From NCBI RefSeq assembly GCF_052161615.1, contig NZ_CP197417.1, positions 5,456,001 to 5,520,000 on the forward strand: DNA of 64,000 bases. Reading direction: 5' to 3'. This document shows positions 37,540-46,598 of this stretch, piece after piece (the stretch's first letter is position 1; every line of letters begins with the position of its first letter). The position numbers and the translations under genes were made by a program. The notes beneath the pieces were generated by a model. It had not been told where the DNA came from. It did no database searches and worked only from the letters and a program-made list of their open reading frames with translations. The stretch is from Aeoliella sp052161615. GTDB taxonomy: Bacteria; Planctomycetota; Planctomycetia; Pirellulales; Lacipirellulaceae.

Positions 37540-38760
37540 TTACAGTTTAGGCACCGAGTGTTGGGCTTCGTTCAGCACGATGCACGTTTCGCTGCGCTCG
37601 GCGAGGCGGGCGAGTTCCTTCGCGCTCGCGATGGGGGTCATGCCGAGGTCCTCGACCAGCTCGGGGGGGAGTTGGCTCATGAAGTATACCGGGCCGCGGC
37701 ACAGGGCTTTGTAGATTTCCCACGCGGCGGCCGCGTCGTCGGACTGCGAGCTGTGTAGTCGCGCGGCTCGCTCGAGGTCGCCGCCAGTGGCGATCAGTTT
37801 GTGCAGCGTCTCGCCAGGCAAGGTGTCGAGCTGGGTGCATATGGCCACGGAACTCTCGTCGGCGTCGGCTGCCATGCCGGCGGCGTGCAGCGCGCGGGCC
37901 ACGTTGTCCCACGTTTGTTCGTCGGGTCCGCCGGCGAGTGTGGCGACGACCAGCCGCGCGGGCTGCTCCACGCCACACGCCCACTCGCGATCGCACGCCG
38001 CGGCCACCTCGCGGGCGACGGCTTCGGGGGCGCCGGCAAGGATCTGTGCCACACCACCGCCGCGCGCGGGGACCACTTCGACCACCATCGCCGCGCCGAG
38101 TAGCCAACCGACTTGATCGGTTTCTTGTCGGCGGATGGCTCCGGACGTGGGTGCGTCGAGGGCGTCGGCCTGGGAGTAGCGGCGCTGCGTCAGGGCATCG
38201 GCGAAACGAGGGAAGACCGACTCGAACGGCCCGCGGGCGTCGCGCGACTTGGCTGGGCGTCCGCAGCCAACGGGGATCACCAGGTCGGCCTCGAACAGTT
38301 GGCGACTAATGACCAGTGGTTCCTCGTCGACCGCGGCGAGGAAGCAAAGCGATTCGTCGTCGCTCGCCACGTGACCGACCACCACCGAACCACCAGCGGT
38401 GAGGTCGTCGAGTTCGCCGCGGAGCGTGTTGGCTTCGGCGACACTGCCGGTGACGATTTGAATGGCACTCGGTTCGGTGCCAGCTTGTTCGAGCGTTGCG
38501 ACGATGCCCCGCACGACGTTGGCCTGCTCGCGGACACCCGCGCCAATGGCGATGGCGACTTGATCGCCCGGCACGATGGCCTGCGAGAGTGGAGGAAAGT
38601 CGAGCGGCGATTCGAGCGCGGCACGGGTCGCCGCGATCACATCGGTAATCGCCCCGCTGGATGATGTCGTGTCCGATGCCGTGCCCAGCCAAGCTTCCTG
38701 GCGGAGCGATAGCTCCAACGGGGGAAGTTCGCCGAGTACGAATTGAGCTTGCACGGACAT
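37540..38760 (-). CDS. Divergent LarA-like (lactate racemase domain) protein
   Basis: The 406-residue product resembles the nickel-pincer lactate racemase family in length and order: N-terminal strand region, VPGDQVAIAIGAGVREQANVVRGIVATLEQAG, then IVTGSVAE and ADLVIPVGCGRPAK. At the place where LarA carries a catalytic histidine (GN-x-x-PH) this protein reads GCGRPAK, so it is unlikely to be a normal racemase. It ends LNEAQHSVPKL. No larB/larC/larE cofactor gene is nearby. The role is unknown; assignment rests on overall resemblance. Confidence 0.65.
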   Translation of the reverse strand: MSVQAQFVLGELPPLELSLRQEAWLGTASDTTSSSGAITDVIAATRAALESPLDFPPLSQAIVPGDQVAIAIGAGVREQANVVRGIVATLEQAGTEPSAIQIVTGSVAEANTLRGELDDLTAGGSVVVGHVASDDESLCFLAAVDEEPLVISRQLFEADLVIPVGCGRPAKSRDARGPFESVFPRFADALTQRRYSQADALDAPTSGAIRRQETDQVGWLLGAAMVVEVVPARGGGVAQILAGAPEAVAREVAAACDREWACGVEQPARLVVATLAGGPDEQTWDNVARALHAAGMAADADESSVAICTQLDTLPGETLHKLIATGGDLERAARLHSSQSDDAAAAWEIYKALCRGPVYFMSQLPPELVEDLGMTPIASAKELARLAERSETCIVLNEAQHSVPKL

Positions 38761-38923
38761 GGGGGAGACGCTTCGCTACGAGTAAGCCGCGCGCGGCAAT
38801 ATGGGAAAGGTACAAATGGTATCGGCGACGCTCGGCGAGGGTCAACCCGCGATGGCTTCGGATGACCGGCTGTGGTAGGTTAGGCGGAATCTTCAAAGCC
38901 CTAGTTTTCTCGTGGTGAAAAGC

Positions 38924-39952
38924 ATGATGCCCCCACTGGTCCGATGGAGTTGGTCGCCCGTTTGTCTCGCCACGATGTTGGTGCTTGCCGGGTGCAATTC
39001 GCCGACGAAGGTGGACGAAGCCGAGAAAGACGCCGCCGCGACGACGACGCAGGACGACATGACGGCCAAACAGGTCGTCGAGCGGATGGTCGAGGTTTAT
39101 CGCACCGCCAACACCTACATGGATAGCGCAGTGTTCGGTCCGCACTTTGTGCGAGCCGAAGATGGTGTAAAGCGTCAGGGAGTGCCGATCAACGTGGCGG
39201 TGCTGTGGAAGCGACCCAACCGGTTCCGCATCACGCGCATCGAACCGACCGCCGACGGAACCGACATGGCGGCGGCAGCCGTGGTGGTGTCGGACGGGAC
39301 GCAGCTCGAAGGAGCCGTGTCGTGGCTCGAGCCCCAGCGTTTGCGACTGCCTGCGCCCGAAGTGGCAACGTTCGAAACGGTGGCGCCCGATCCGCTGCTC
39401 GCCAAGGCGCTGTTTCCCGTGGCGATGCAGGACATCTTCCCGCAGCTCGCCCTGCTGCTAACTCCCAAGGACCAAACGCCGTGGCCACTGGCGACGCCAT
39501 CGAAGCTCGTGCTGCTTCCCTCGAAGTCCATCAAGACGCAGGACCAGCCGGTGCCCTGCTATCGCGTGCAGATGCCAACGAGCGTGGGACCTCAGGTGCT
39601 GTGGATCGCTAAGCAGTCGTTCCTATTGCTTCGCGTCGAAATCACCAACGAGGAGCTACAGAAGCAACTCTATCCGCACGACGAGTTCAATAAGTTCGTG
39701 TGGCAGTTCGACTTTTACGACGTGCAGGTGAATGCGCCGGCTTCGCGTGATCTGTTTCGGTTAACCCCAGCGGCGGATGGGGGCGAGCCGAAGGTTGTCA
39801 CGGTGTTCGAAGAAATGGAAACAACCGAAGCAAGCGACCCGTCCGACGAGAATCCTGCTGCCGAAACGGACGGTGAACAGGCGGGCGGTGAGCGTGCGAG
39901 CACTGAATCGGACACCGGTAGTGATAGCCCAGACAACCCAGACGACAACTAA
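38924..39952 (+). CDS. Hypothetical lipoprotein with LolA/DUF2092-like core
   Basis: The roughly 342-residue product has a lipoprotein signal (SWSPVCLATMLVLAGCNS) and a core of strands resembling outer-membrane lipoprotein-sorting or DUF2092-like proteins (MTAKQVVERMVEVYRTANTY ... LWKRPNRFRI ... YRVQMPTSVGPQVLWIAKQS). It ends in an acidic, low-complexity Glu/Ser/Asp/Asn tail. A GTG twelve bases upstream is an alternative start. It is divergent from the LarA-like gene. Likely anchored to the outer or inner membrane; function unknown. Confidence 0.75.
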   Translation: MMPPLVRWSWSPVCLATMLVLAGCNSPTKVDEAEKDAAATTTQDDMTAKQVVERMVEVYRTANTYMDSAVFGPHFVRAEDGVKRQGVPINVAVLWKRPNRFRITRIEPTADGTDMAAAAVVVSDGTQLEGAVSWLEPQRLRLPAPEVATFETVAPDPLLAKALFPVAMQDIFPQLALLLTPKDQTPWPLATPSKLVLLPSKSIKTQDQPVPCYRVQMPTSVGPQVLWIAKQSFLLLRVEITNEELQKQLYPHDEFNKFVWQFDFYDVQVNAPASRDLFRLTPAADGGEPKVVTVFEEMETTEASDPSDENPAAETDGEQAGGERASTESDTGSDSPDNPDDN

Positions 39953-39976
39953 TTCGCTCTGTCGGCGTTAATCCGT

Positions 39977-39997
39977 GGGTTTGATGGATTCAAACCC
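39977..39997. repeat. Small intergenic hairpin
   Basis: GGGTTTG and CAAACCC enclose a 7-base loop, inside repetitive sequence (GTTAATCCGTGGG) like that of the CACGGATTAAC family. It lies between the lipoprotein and desaturase genes. Confidence 0.65.
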
Positions 39998-40086
39998 TTG
40001 TGGGATCTGCGCGATTGTGTTCCTATCGAAAGGGTGCTGGTGCGGCACATTCCTACTGCATCCCCCTTTTGGCGTCGGAGCGAAGC

Positions 40087-41091
40087 GTGCCCACCAATAC
40101 CATTGCCACCCCGCGACCGGAGGTCGCGCGGGGCGACTCTCGTCGCGTGCCCACCGTCGAACGCCCTCGCCTCGAGGCACCTCGAGGCACCCAGTGGCGG
40201 ATCGCGTGGCATTACGCCGCACCGATTGTTGTGCTCCATTTACTAGCGCTATTGGCGGTTGTGCCGTGGCTGTTTAGTTGGACCGGCGTGGTAGTGTGCG
40301 TGGCGGGGATTTACTTCTACGGTGGCGTGGGAATCAACCTGTGCTATCACCGTTTGCTGACTCACCGTAGTTTTGCGTGCCCCCAGTGGCTCGAAAATTT
40401 CTTTATTCTCGTGGCGGTTTGCTGCCTGGAAGACGCTCCCGCGGCTTGGGTAGCGAACCATCGACTGCATCACAAGGACTCGGACGAGCAGCCCGATCCT
40501 CACAGCCCGCTGGTGAATTTCTTCTGGAGCCACGTTGGTTGGCTCCTGGTGCGAAATCCCGAGCGGAACACCCTCACCTTCTACGACCTTTATGCTCGCG
40601 ACATCCTTCGCAAGCCAATTTGCCTGTGGTTGCAACGCCGGCAAAACCTGCTTGGCGTCTACTTCGCCCACGCCTTGCTGTATTTTGGCATCGCCTGGGT
40701 AGTCGGCGGAGTGCTAGCCGGAAGTTGGCTGGCCGGACTGCAACTGGGCTGCAGCGTCCTGCTGTGGGGCGTTATCCTCCGCACGGTGTTTGTGTGGCAC
40801 ATTACGTGGAGCGTGAACTCGATGACGCACCTCTGGGGCTACAGGAATTACGGGACGGCCGAAGAGAGTCAGAACAATTGGTTCGTCGCGTTTTTGTCGA
40901 GCGGCGAGGGGTGGCACAACAACCACCACGCCCACCCCACCAGCGCCTCGAACTGGCACCGGTGGTGGGAAATCGATGGCATTTGGCTGCTGATCGTCGG
41001 CCTGGAGCGGATGGGGCTGGCCTGGGATGTCCGGTATCCACGCGGTTCCGAACGTCACGCTGCCAAAGTGGCCCTGTCGGGGTCGAAGTAG
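40087..41091 (+). CDS. Fatty acid desaturase (acyl-CoA delta-9 type)
   Basis: This integral membrane di-iron enzyme introduces a double bond into fatty acyl chains. All three histidine boxes are present: HRLLTHRSF, HRLHHKDSD and HNNHHAHP. At least four hydrophobic segments are visible (IVVLHLLALLAVVPWLF, VVVCVAGIYFYGGVG and others). No ATG lies near the expected start; GTG at 40087 (MPTNTIATPRPEV) gives a 334-residue product and another GTG at 40147 is possible. An ATG-like start further upstream would add repeat-derived sequence. It may adjust membrane fluidity. Confidence 0.9.
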   Translation: MPTNTIATPRPEVARGDSRRVPTVERPRLEAPRGTQWRIAWHYAAPIVVLHLLALLAVVPWLFSWTGVVVCVAGIYFYGGVGINLCYHRLLTHRSFACPQWLENFFILVAVCCLEDAPAAWVANHRLHHKDSDEQPDPHSPLVNFFWSHVGWLLVRNPERNTLTFYDLYARDILRKPICLWLQRRQNLLGVYFAHALLYFGIAWVVGGVLAGSWLAGLQLGCSVLLWGVILRTVFVWHITWSVNSMTHLWGYRNYGTAEESQNNWFVAFLSSGEGWHNNHHAHPTSASNWHRWWEIDGIWLLIVGLERMGLAWDVRYPRGSERHAAKVALSGSK

Positions 41092-41163
41092 TCGCGACAA
41101 CGGGGCAGCAGGCGTGTACATTGGGAGGGTTCTTTCCCTCGACCACCCGTGTTGCGTTGCCCC

Positions 41164-41592
41164 ATGCCGAGCGCGGCCTCCCCGATTGTTGCTGAGGTTA
41201 CTCCCTGGCCAGGTCCTTTCGACTTGGCGGTGATCGTTGGCTTTGTGGTGCTTGTCATTGGGATTCCGCTGGCAGGTTACGTTTTGATGGCGGTCGACAT
41301 CCGCGCCCACTACCGCCGTCTGCGTGGGGCATTGGTGCTGGTTTCGAACTACATGGTTCGCATTCCGGCGTGGGTAGCCGCGGATTCGCAGCGACGCAAA
41401 CACGCCCCACCGTGCCTGGCGACTTTTGGACTCAAGCTGCCATGCAGCGAAGACCAGCTTCTCAACGCCTACCGCCAACTCGTGAAGACGTGCCACCCCG
41501 ACCTCGGCGGCGACCGCAACGAGTTCCTCAAGCTACAGCAACACTTCGAGCAAGCCCGGACGCTGGTGATGAGCCAGGCACTGGATGATTGA
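41164..41592 (+). CDS. Membrane-anchored J-domain protein
   Basis: The 142-residue product has one long hydrophobic segment (FDLAVIVGFVVLVIGIPLAGYVLMAV) and a C-terminal J-domain-like region: LPCSEDQLLNAYRQLVKTCHPDLGGD with the HPD tripeptide that stimulates Hsp70 ATPase, then FLKLQQHFEQARTLV. The J domain is short, lacking much of helix IV. It presumably recruits DnaK to the membrane; the client is unknown. It is 72 bases after the desaturase gene. Confidence 0.82.
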   Translation: MPSAASPIVAEVTPWPGPFDLAVIVGFVVLVIGIPLAGYVLMAVDIRAHYRRLRGALVLVSNYMVRIPAWVAADSQRRKHAPPCLATFGLKLPCSEDQLLNAYRQLVKTCHPDLGGDRNEFLKLQQHFEQARTLVMSQALDD

Positions 41593-41950
41593 CGTGGCGT
41601 AAGTTTTGTGGCGTAAGCATCCTGCTTGCGATGCCCTGCCGCAGGGCTTGCGCCCTTCCGTTTGGATTTCGTAGCGGAACGGCGCGAGCCGTCCGGCAGC
41701 CGAGGTTGGTGCGTTCCATCCGTGGCCAACCTACCTCCGCTTCACAATCGCAAGCTGGAAGCTTACGCCACTACGGAGCTTGGCCACACTGGGCGGACTT
41801 TGCTGCTAGCATCGCCAGTGGTTGATGTTGCTTCGCCAACAGGGCGAAGTTACTATCGGCCCCCCGGTCTAATGGAAGAGACCGGCCGCCTGCTAGCATG
41901 CAGGTTCTTATCGCACACCGATGGACACTTTTGGGGAAAGGATTCCCGCC
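41593..41950. repeat. Repeat-rich gap upstream of lpxD
   Basis: It contains hairpin family C at 41611-41630 (GTAAGCA-TCC-TGCTTGC) and an inverted family C variant at 41749-41771 (AAGCT-TCC-AGCTT form). Between them is an imperfect CGGAACGGC-GCGA-GCCGTCCGG palindrome. Two small hairpins follow, CTTCGCC-AACAG-GGCGAAG (41831-41849) and CCGGTCT / AGACCGG (41864-41885). No gene was recognised. Confidence 0.8.
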
Positions 41951-43033
41951 ATGACCGAGCGACTACCTCGAACACTGGCCGACTTGGCCACGCTGGTTGC
42001 CGGCACGGCGACCGGAGCAGCGGACACCGCGATCCTTGGTGCCGCTCCGCTAGACGAGGTGACCGCGGGTCAAATTACCTTCATCGACCAGCCCGAGCGC
42101 GCGAGCCAAGCTGCCGCGTCGCTGGCAACAGCCGTGCTGCTGCCCGTTGGAATTCGGTGCGAAGGTAAGCCGGTGATTGAAGTGGCCGACGTCCAAGTCG
42201 CGTTCGCGAAGATCGTTGCCGCGTTCCGCCCCGCCCGCCGCACCGCAACGCCAGGCGTTAGCCCCGCGGCGTTTGTAAGCCCCACCGCGAAGCTTGCCGA
42301 AGGGGTCAGCATTGGTCCCGGTGCGACGATTGGCGACGAGGTAACAATTGCTGCTGGCTCGACGATTCACGCGGGCGTGCACCTGATGGCGGGCTGCCAG
42401 ATTGGAACCGGAGTAACCGTGTTCCCCGGCGCGACGCTCTACGAAGACACCGTGGTGGGCGACCACTCGATCATTCACTCGGGCGCCGTGATTGGTGCCT
42501 ACGGTTTTGGTTATCGTCAGTCCGAAGGTCGTCACGAACTTTCCGCTCAACTCGGCAACGTCGTCATCGGCGCGCACGTCGAAGTCGGTGCGAACTCGAC
42601 CATCGATCGCGGTACCTACAGCTCCACTCGCATTGGCGATGGAACCAAGATCGACAACCTGGTGCAGATCGCCCACAACTGCCAGATTGGCAAACACAAC
42701 TTGCTGTGCGCCCAGGTCGGAATCGCCGGCAGCACGTCGACTGGCGACTACGTTGTGATGGCGGGCCAAGTGGGCGTGCGCGATCACGTCCACATCGGCA
42801 CCGGTGCTCGCATTGGCGCGATGGCGGGCGTATCGAACGATATTGCCCCCGGCGTCGTGGCGTTCGGCGCACCGGCGATTCCCGAACGCGATCAGAAGAT
42901 TCTATTGGCGTCGCTCGCCAAGCTGCCCGAGCTCCGCAAAGAGTTCAAGCAAATGCGCAAAGTGGTGGCCGACCTCGAAAACCGCGATGCCCAGAGTGGC
43001 CTTGGTCCGCAGGCCATCGCCCCCGCCGCTTAG
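41951..43033 (+). CDS. lpxD: UDP-3-O-acylglucosamine N-acyltransferase
   Basis: LpxD adds the second acyl chain in lipid A synthesis. The 360-residue product has an N-terminal uridine-binding domain (DEVTAGQITFIDQPERA), then a left-handed beta-helix of hexapeptide repeats (VSIGPGATIGDEVTIAAGSTIHAGV onward). The conserved segments GAYGFGYRQSEGRH, NSTIDRGTYSSTRIGDGTKI and VQIAHNCQIGKHN hold the catalytic histidine region. A C-terminal helix follows. ATG at 41951 is preferred because AAAGG lies upstream; ATG at 41921 is possible. lpxI starts 20 bases downstream. Confidence 0.95.
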   Translation: MTERLPRTLADLATLVAGTATGAADTAILGAAPLDEVTAGQITFIDQPERASQAAASLATAVLLPVGIRCEGKPVIEVADVQVAFAKIVAAFRPARRTATPGVSPAAFVSPTAKLAEGVSIGPGATIGDEVTIAAGSTIHAGVHLMAGCQIGTGVTVFPGATLYEDTVVGDHSIIHSGAVIGAYGFGYRQSEGRHELSAQLGNVVIGAHVEVGANSTIDRGTYSSTRIGDGTKIDNLVQIAHNCQIGKHNLLCAQVGIAGSTSTGDYVVMAGQVGVRDHVHIGTGARIGAMAGVSNDIAPGVVAFGAPAIPERDQKILLASLAKLPELRKEFKQMRKVVADLENRDAQSGLGPQAIAPAA

Positions 43034-43053
43034 AGATCTTACGCTCCCTCGCA

Positions 43054-43971
43054 ATGCCCACCGATAGTCACCCACGATCGATTGCCGCGAAGTCGCCCAA
43101 AACCATTGGGTTGCTGGCGGCGTGGGGTCGCTTTCCGCTGGTGGTGGCCGAGGCGCTAAAGCGCGATGGCTACCGCGTCTGTTGCCTGGGCGTGAAAGGC
43201 CACGCCGATGCGAACCTTGCCCGCGTGTGCGACGAGTTCGATTGGGTAGGTCTCGCCCGTTTGGGCGAAGCGTCGCGATGGTTCGTGCGTCACGACGTCG
43301 AACACGCCACGATGGCGGGGAAGATTCACAAAGTGAATTTCTTCCAACCCCGCGCGATGTGGAATCTGATTCCTGATTGGACCACACTTAAGGCGTTCTA
43401 TCCGCACTTCGTCGCGGGTTCGTCCGATCGCAAGGACGATACGCTGCTGCTGGCGGTGGTCGATACGTTCGCGAAGTTCGGTATCGAGTTTGTGCCGGCC
43501 ACCGACTACGCGCCGGAACTGCTCATCAGCGAAGGGCTCGTCGCAGGCCGCCCGCTGTCGAAGGGCGAGTACGCCGACGTGGAGTTCGGTTGGCAACTTG
43601 CGAAAGAGATGGGCAAGCTCGACGTCGGTCAGAGCGTGTGCATCAAAGGCCGCGCGGTGCTCGCCGTCGAAGCGGTCGAAGGAACCGATCGGTCGATCGC
43701 CCGCGCGGGCGAGCTCTGCCCGCAAGGTGGATTCACGGTGGTGAAGACTGCCAAGCCGCAGCAGGACATGCGGTTCGATGTGCCGACCGTTGGCGTCGGG
43801 ACATTGGAGACCATCGCTCAGGCCGGCGGACGGGTTTTGGCGATCGAAGCCGACCGAACCATCCTGCTGGAGGATGCAGAATTCCGCAAAATGGCGGACC
43901 GGTTGGGGATCACCGTGCTTGCGGTGCGCGAAACCGCTTCTGGGCAGCTCTCTCGCCCCGTGGCCGCTTGA
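43054..43971 (+). CDS. lpxI: UDP-2,3-diacylglucosamine pyrophosphatase LpxI
   Basis: LpxI hydrolyses UDP-2,3-diacylglucosamine to lipid X, replacing LpxH in many bacteria. The 305-residue product has the family opening TIGLLAAWGRFPLVVAEALKR and the segments MAGKIHKVNFFQPR, SDRKDDTLLLAVVD, GQSVCIKGRAVLAVEAVEGTD, and KTAKPQQDMRFDVPTVGVGTLE. With lpxD it forms a two-gene lipid A operon. No lpxA, lpxB or fabZ is in the window. Confidence 0.94.
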   Translation: MPTDSHPRSIAAKSPKTIGLLAAWGRFPLVVAEALKRDGYRVCCLGVKGHADANLARVCDEFDWVGLARLGEASRWFVRHDVEHATMAGKIHKVNFFQPRAMWNLIPDWTTLKAFYPHFVAGSSDRKDDTLLLAVVDTFAKFGIEFVPATDYAPELLISEGLVAGRPLSKGEYADVEFGWQLAKEMGKLDVGQSVCIKGRAVLAVEAVEGTDRSIARAGELCPQGGFTVVKTAKPQQDMRFDVPTVGVGTLETIAQAGGRVLAIEADRTILLEDAEFRKMADRLGITVLAVRETASGQLSRPVAA

Positions 43972-44407
43972 AACGGCCTGAATTCCTATAAGGCCATACG
44001 CTGCAACGAGTTGCGTCATCACTAGACGACGCGGACGGCGGCGTCTTCGATCGGTAAAAATCCCTACCTTGCGCCTGATCGTCAAGGAAGTGCGATTTGC
44101 CCCAGTCTGCCGAAAATTCGCAGGCATTTAACTCAACTTGATTGAGCGATTTGTACGCCGCGTTTATACTGCAAGCCTGGGGTAAGGGAGCCACACGCGG
44201 GAAGCCTGGCCCCCACTCCTCATTTTCGTACCCGGAACTTTGATTTATTGGAACCGCTAGTGATGTAAATAGCACCCGACTTGCTCCCACAATCATTGGG
44301 GCATGGAAAGTCGGCAGGCTATCAACCTAGCCAGAACTGGCAGAGCAATTCGAACATCGTTCAAGCACGCTTTGCGTGTTGCTTCTGCCTTGCGGAGCTT
44401 CAGAGAA
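43972..44407. other. Gap upstream of the sigma-54 activator
   Basis: About 430 bases without a recognised gene. I searched by eye for a -24/-12 (GG-N10-GC) sigma-54 promoter and found no convincing match, and no repeat family member. A longer in-frame start for the next gene at 44303 (ATG) would use part of this gap. Confidence 0.45.
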
Positions 44408-45403
44408 ATGGCACCTGAGGTTACTACACCCTCGATCGAGCGTCTGCTTTCGCGGCCGCCCGAGCATCCCAGAAGTTGGATTCTGGGTTCGAACCCGAGG
44501 GTCACGCGCATTGCAAGTCACGCCGAAAAGGCGGCCGAGGTGCAATGCCCCGTCTTGATCACCGGCGAGACCGGTACCGGCAAGGAAGTGTGGGCTCGAC
44601 TTCTGCACGAGCTCGGTCCCCGTCGCGATCGTCTGTTCGTCCCCGTCAACTGCGCCGCGCTCACACCAACACTAGCCGAGAGCCAGTTGTTTGGTCACGA
44701 GAAAGGTGCGTTCACCGGCGCTGCCGGCGCGAGCCTTGGTGTGTTCCGTGCGGGCGAAGGGGGCATCGTGTTCCTCGACGAAGTGGGCGAAATGCCCGCG
44801 GAATTGCAGCCCAAACTGCTTCGCGTGCTGCAAGAGCGCGAGGTCACTCCGGTGGGCGCAGCCAGGCCAGTGCCCATCGACGTGCAGATCATCGCCGCCA
44901 CGAATCGCAACCTCGAGGCCGAAGTGGCCGCGGGTCGTTTCCGCGAAGATCTCTACTACCGCTTGAACATGGTGGAGCTCGAAGTTCCACCCCTGCGTCA
45001 TCGTTCGGACGACATCCCGGGGTTCATGGAGTACTTCTCCGCGAAGTACGCCGCGAAGTACAAGCGAGAAGTCTGGAAGCCCTCGGCCGAACGACTTCGC
45101 GAGTTCTGCGAGTACCCCTGGCCGGGCAACATTCGTCAGTTGGGTCACGTGATCGAGCAAGCCTACGTGCTCGACTGCGAACCCTCGCTGCCGGTCACGC
45201 GAAACGTCGAAAGCGTCTCGCCCTCGTTGCCCTTCACCAATTTGTCGAAGCTGCGTCGCGTCGCGGTGCGTCAAGCACTGCAAGCCACGCGTGGCCACAA
45301 AGGTCGCGCGGCGAAGCTGCTCGGCATTCATGCCAACACCATGACCCGTCTGCTCGCGCAGATCGCTGACGAAGAGCAGCAAGAGGCTTCGTCGAACAAC
45401 TAA
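44408..45403 (+). CDS. Sigma-54-dependent transcriptional activator (AAA+ and Fis-type HTH)
   Basis: Such activators hydrolyse ATP to open RpoN-bound promoters. The 331-residue product consists mainly of the AAA+ domain: Walker A GETGTGKE, the sigma-54 contact loop GAFTGA, Walker B GGIVFLDEVGEM, and the arginine-containing GRFREDLYYRLN. A C-terminal Fis-type helix-turn-helix follows (ALQATRGHKGRAAKLLGIHANTMTRLLAQ). There is no N-terminal receiver or sensory domain, only about 30 residues, so regulation must come from a partner or expression level. The start giving MAPEVTTPSIERLL is preferred; an upstream ATG at 44303 would add a basic leader. Confidence 0.9.
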   Translation: MAPEVTTPSIERLLSRPPEHPRSWILGSNPRVTRIASHAEKAAEVQCPVLITGETGTGKEVWARLLHELGPRRDRLFVPVNCAALTPTLAESQLFGHEKGAFTGAAGASLGVFRAGEGGIVFLDEVGEMPAELQPKLLRVLQEREVTPVGAARPVPIDVQIIAATNRNLEAEVAAGRFREDLYYRLNMVELEVPPLRHRSDDIPGFMEYFSAKYAAKYKREVWKPSAERLREFCEYPWPGNIRQLGHVIEQAYVLDCEPSLPVTRNVESVSPSLPFTNLSKLRRVAVRQALQATRGHKGRAAKLLGIHANTMTRLLAQIADEEQQEASSNN

Positions 45404-46040
45404 CCGGGCCCGCGGGGCAAGCATCCTGCTTGCCGTCCCGTTCTCTCCCCTCAGTGGCAAGCTGGCAGCCAAGCCGCGGCCGGCCCTCGGGTGGGAGCTG
45501 GTGGCTGCATTCTTGGCCAGCCATACGACCCGGTCCCAGCCCCTTAAGCCGCTGGTCCATTTCTACCGCATTTTCTCGCGGTTTTTACACTGTTTCTCCC
45601 GCGTCTCCTCGCTTCAGAGTTGCCCTCCCTGTTCGAGGGACGAATCACACGTTCGGGGAATCGAGTCGTAAGCCATTACCCACAAACGACTTACGGCCGA
45701 CAACCGCGAGCGGTTTCACCAATCATGTGAACCACGGCGGTCGCTTGCACGCCGGCCAGAAAAAATTCTTTCCCCTTAAGTGCTTATTTAATCAGCACTT
45801 ACGCAATCACACACGCATCCATCCGGCGTTTGGCATGCCCCTCGCTTTAGGGGGCATCGCACAAGCTCCGGACGACGGTTCGGAGGGTGCAAGGTGTGTC
45901 TCGATTTAAGAGCGCCGCGGGCCCGGAGTGGTTGCGGATCGTCTTACCCAGTCGAGGCTTCGAGAGGTGTGTCTTTTTCTAGAGTTGTCGCGCCAGCCAG
46001 CGCGGCGAAGTCTCCTGCAATTGGAAATGGGAGTTTGGCA
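45404..46040. other. Gap with three hairpins before the small basic gene
   Basis: Hairpin family C (GGCAAGCA-TCC-TGCTTGCC) is at 45416-45434. An 8-bp perfect hairpin TAAGTGCT / AGCACTTA with 9-base loop is at 45777-45801. A 7-bp hairpin ATGCCCC / GGGGCAT is at 45835-45857. The last two are 180-260 bases ahead of the small basic gene and could form its mRNA leader. A roughly 160-codon frame here is not gene-like. Confidence 0.6.
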
Positions 46041-46217
46041 ATGAGTCTTGAACAAGTCTACGAGAGCGTCGAAACGAAGTACGGTACCGAGAAGTTCGAA
46101 CAGATTCGTGGTAACGAACACGCCCGTCGCACCGCTCCTCAGGGACGCCGTCGTGGAAAGTCGCCGCAGTCGTTCAACGGCATGCATCGCCGCCGCCGCA
46201 AGAAGGTGAGCTGGTAG
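46041..46217 (+). CDS. Small basic protein, paralogue 1
   Basis: A 58-residue protein, not recognised as a named family. The N-terminal half is mixed (MSLEQVYESVETKYGTEKFE), the C-terminal half strongly basic, ending SFNGMHRRRRKKVSW. The last 13 residues match the end of the second small protein at 47220 in pattern: G-[MI]-H-x-R-R-x-[KR]-[KR]-x-x-W. The high positive charge suggests RNA, ribosome or DNA binding, which is inference. GGGAG upstream (46029-46033) fits a ribosome-binding site. Confidence 0.75.
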   Translation: MSLEQVYESVETKYGTEKFEQIRGNEHARRTAPQGRRRGKSPQSFNGMHRRRRKKVSW

Positions 46218-46559
46218 CGATCGCGCGTCGTGGGTCGCGCTGCGCGTTGAGGGACGTGCGCCTGAATCCACGCTGCACCACCGCAACCGCTTGCATCGGC
46301 ATCGGATGGCCATGCGCTCGGCGGAGGTGGATCACAAAAACAACAGTGCCTCGGCATCTTGCATTCGCGAAGTAGTACGCGCGGGGCGAGAGCGAGGTCG
46401 AGAGTAGCAACGATGGTGGTGCGACCTGCGCAAGTAGGACGCGCAGTGAGGTTCGGGTTCTTCGCTTCGAAGGTCCGTACCTGCGCCACGAGTTATGTGT
46501 GCCACGAGATCTGAGCCGATGGGTCTCATTTATGGACGGTAGTGGCAAGGAGTCGGCAT
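46218..46559. other. Gap between small basic gene and pseudo-receiver gene
   Basis: About 340 bases; no gene, terminator with T run or repeat family was recognised. The last bases hold a strong Shine-Dalgarno sequence (AAGGAG, 46547-46552) that fits the tiny frame beginning at 46560. Confidence 0.45.
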
Positions 46560-46598
46560 ATGAGTTTGGCAGAAACAGTGATTGATGAACGCGCCTGA
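46560..46598 (+). CDS. Possible 12-codon leader frame overlapping the pseudo-receiver gene
   Basis: ATG at 46560, eight bases after AAGGAG, opens MSLAETVIDERA and stops at TGA 46596-46598. This overlaps the first 14 bases of the next gene in another frame. The Shine-Dalgarno is well placed for this frame and too far (about 32 bases) from the ATG at 46585, which suggests translational coupling. The first three residues equal those of the small basic protein 1, so a decayed paralogue is another option. Confidence 0.35.
   Translation: MSLAETVIDERA

Noticed and set aside
43972..44407. Sigma-54 (-24/-12) promoter ahead of the AAA+ activator
   Set aside because: No GG-N10-GC match with good flanks was found on inspection.
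45430..45909. A 159-codon frame upstream of the small basic gene
   Set aside because: Composition is not protein-like, it runs across hairpins and repeat sequence, and no domain or signal is visible.
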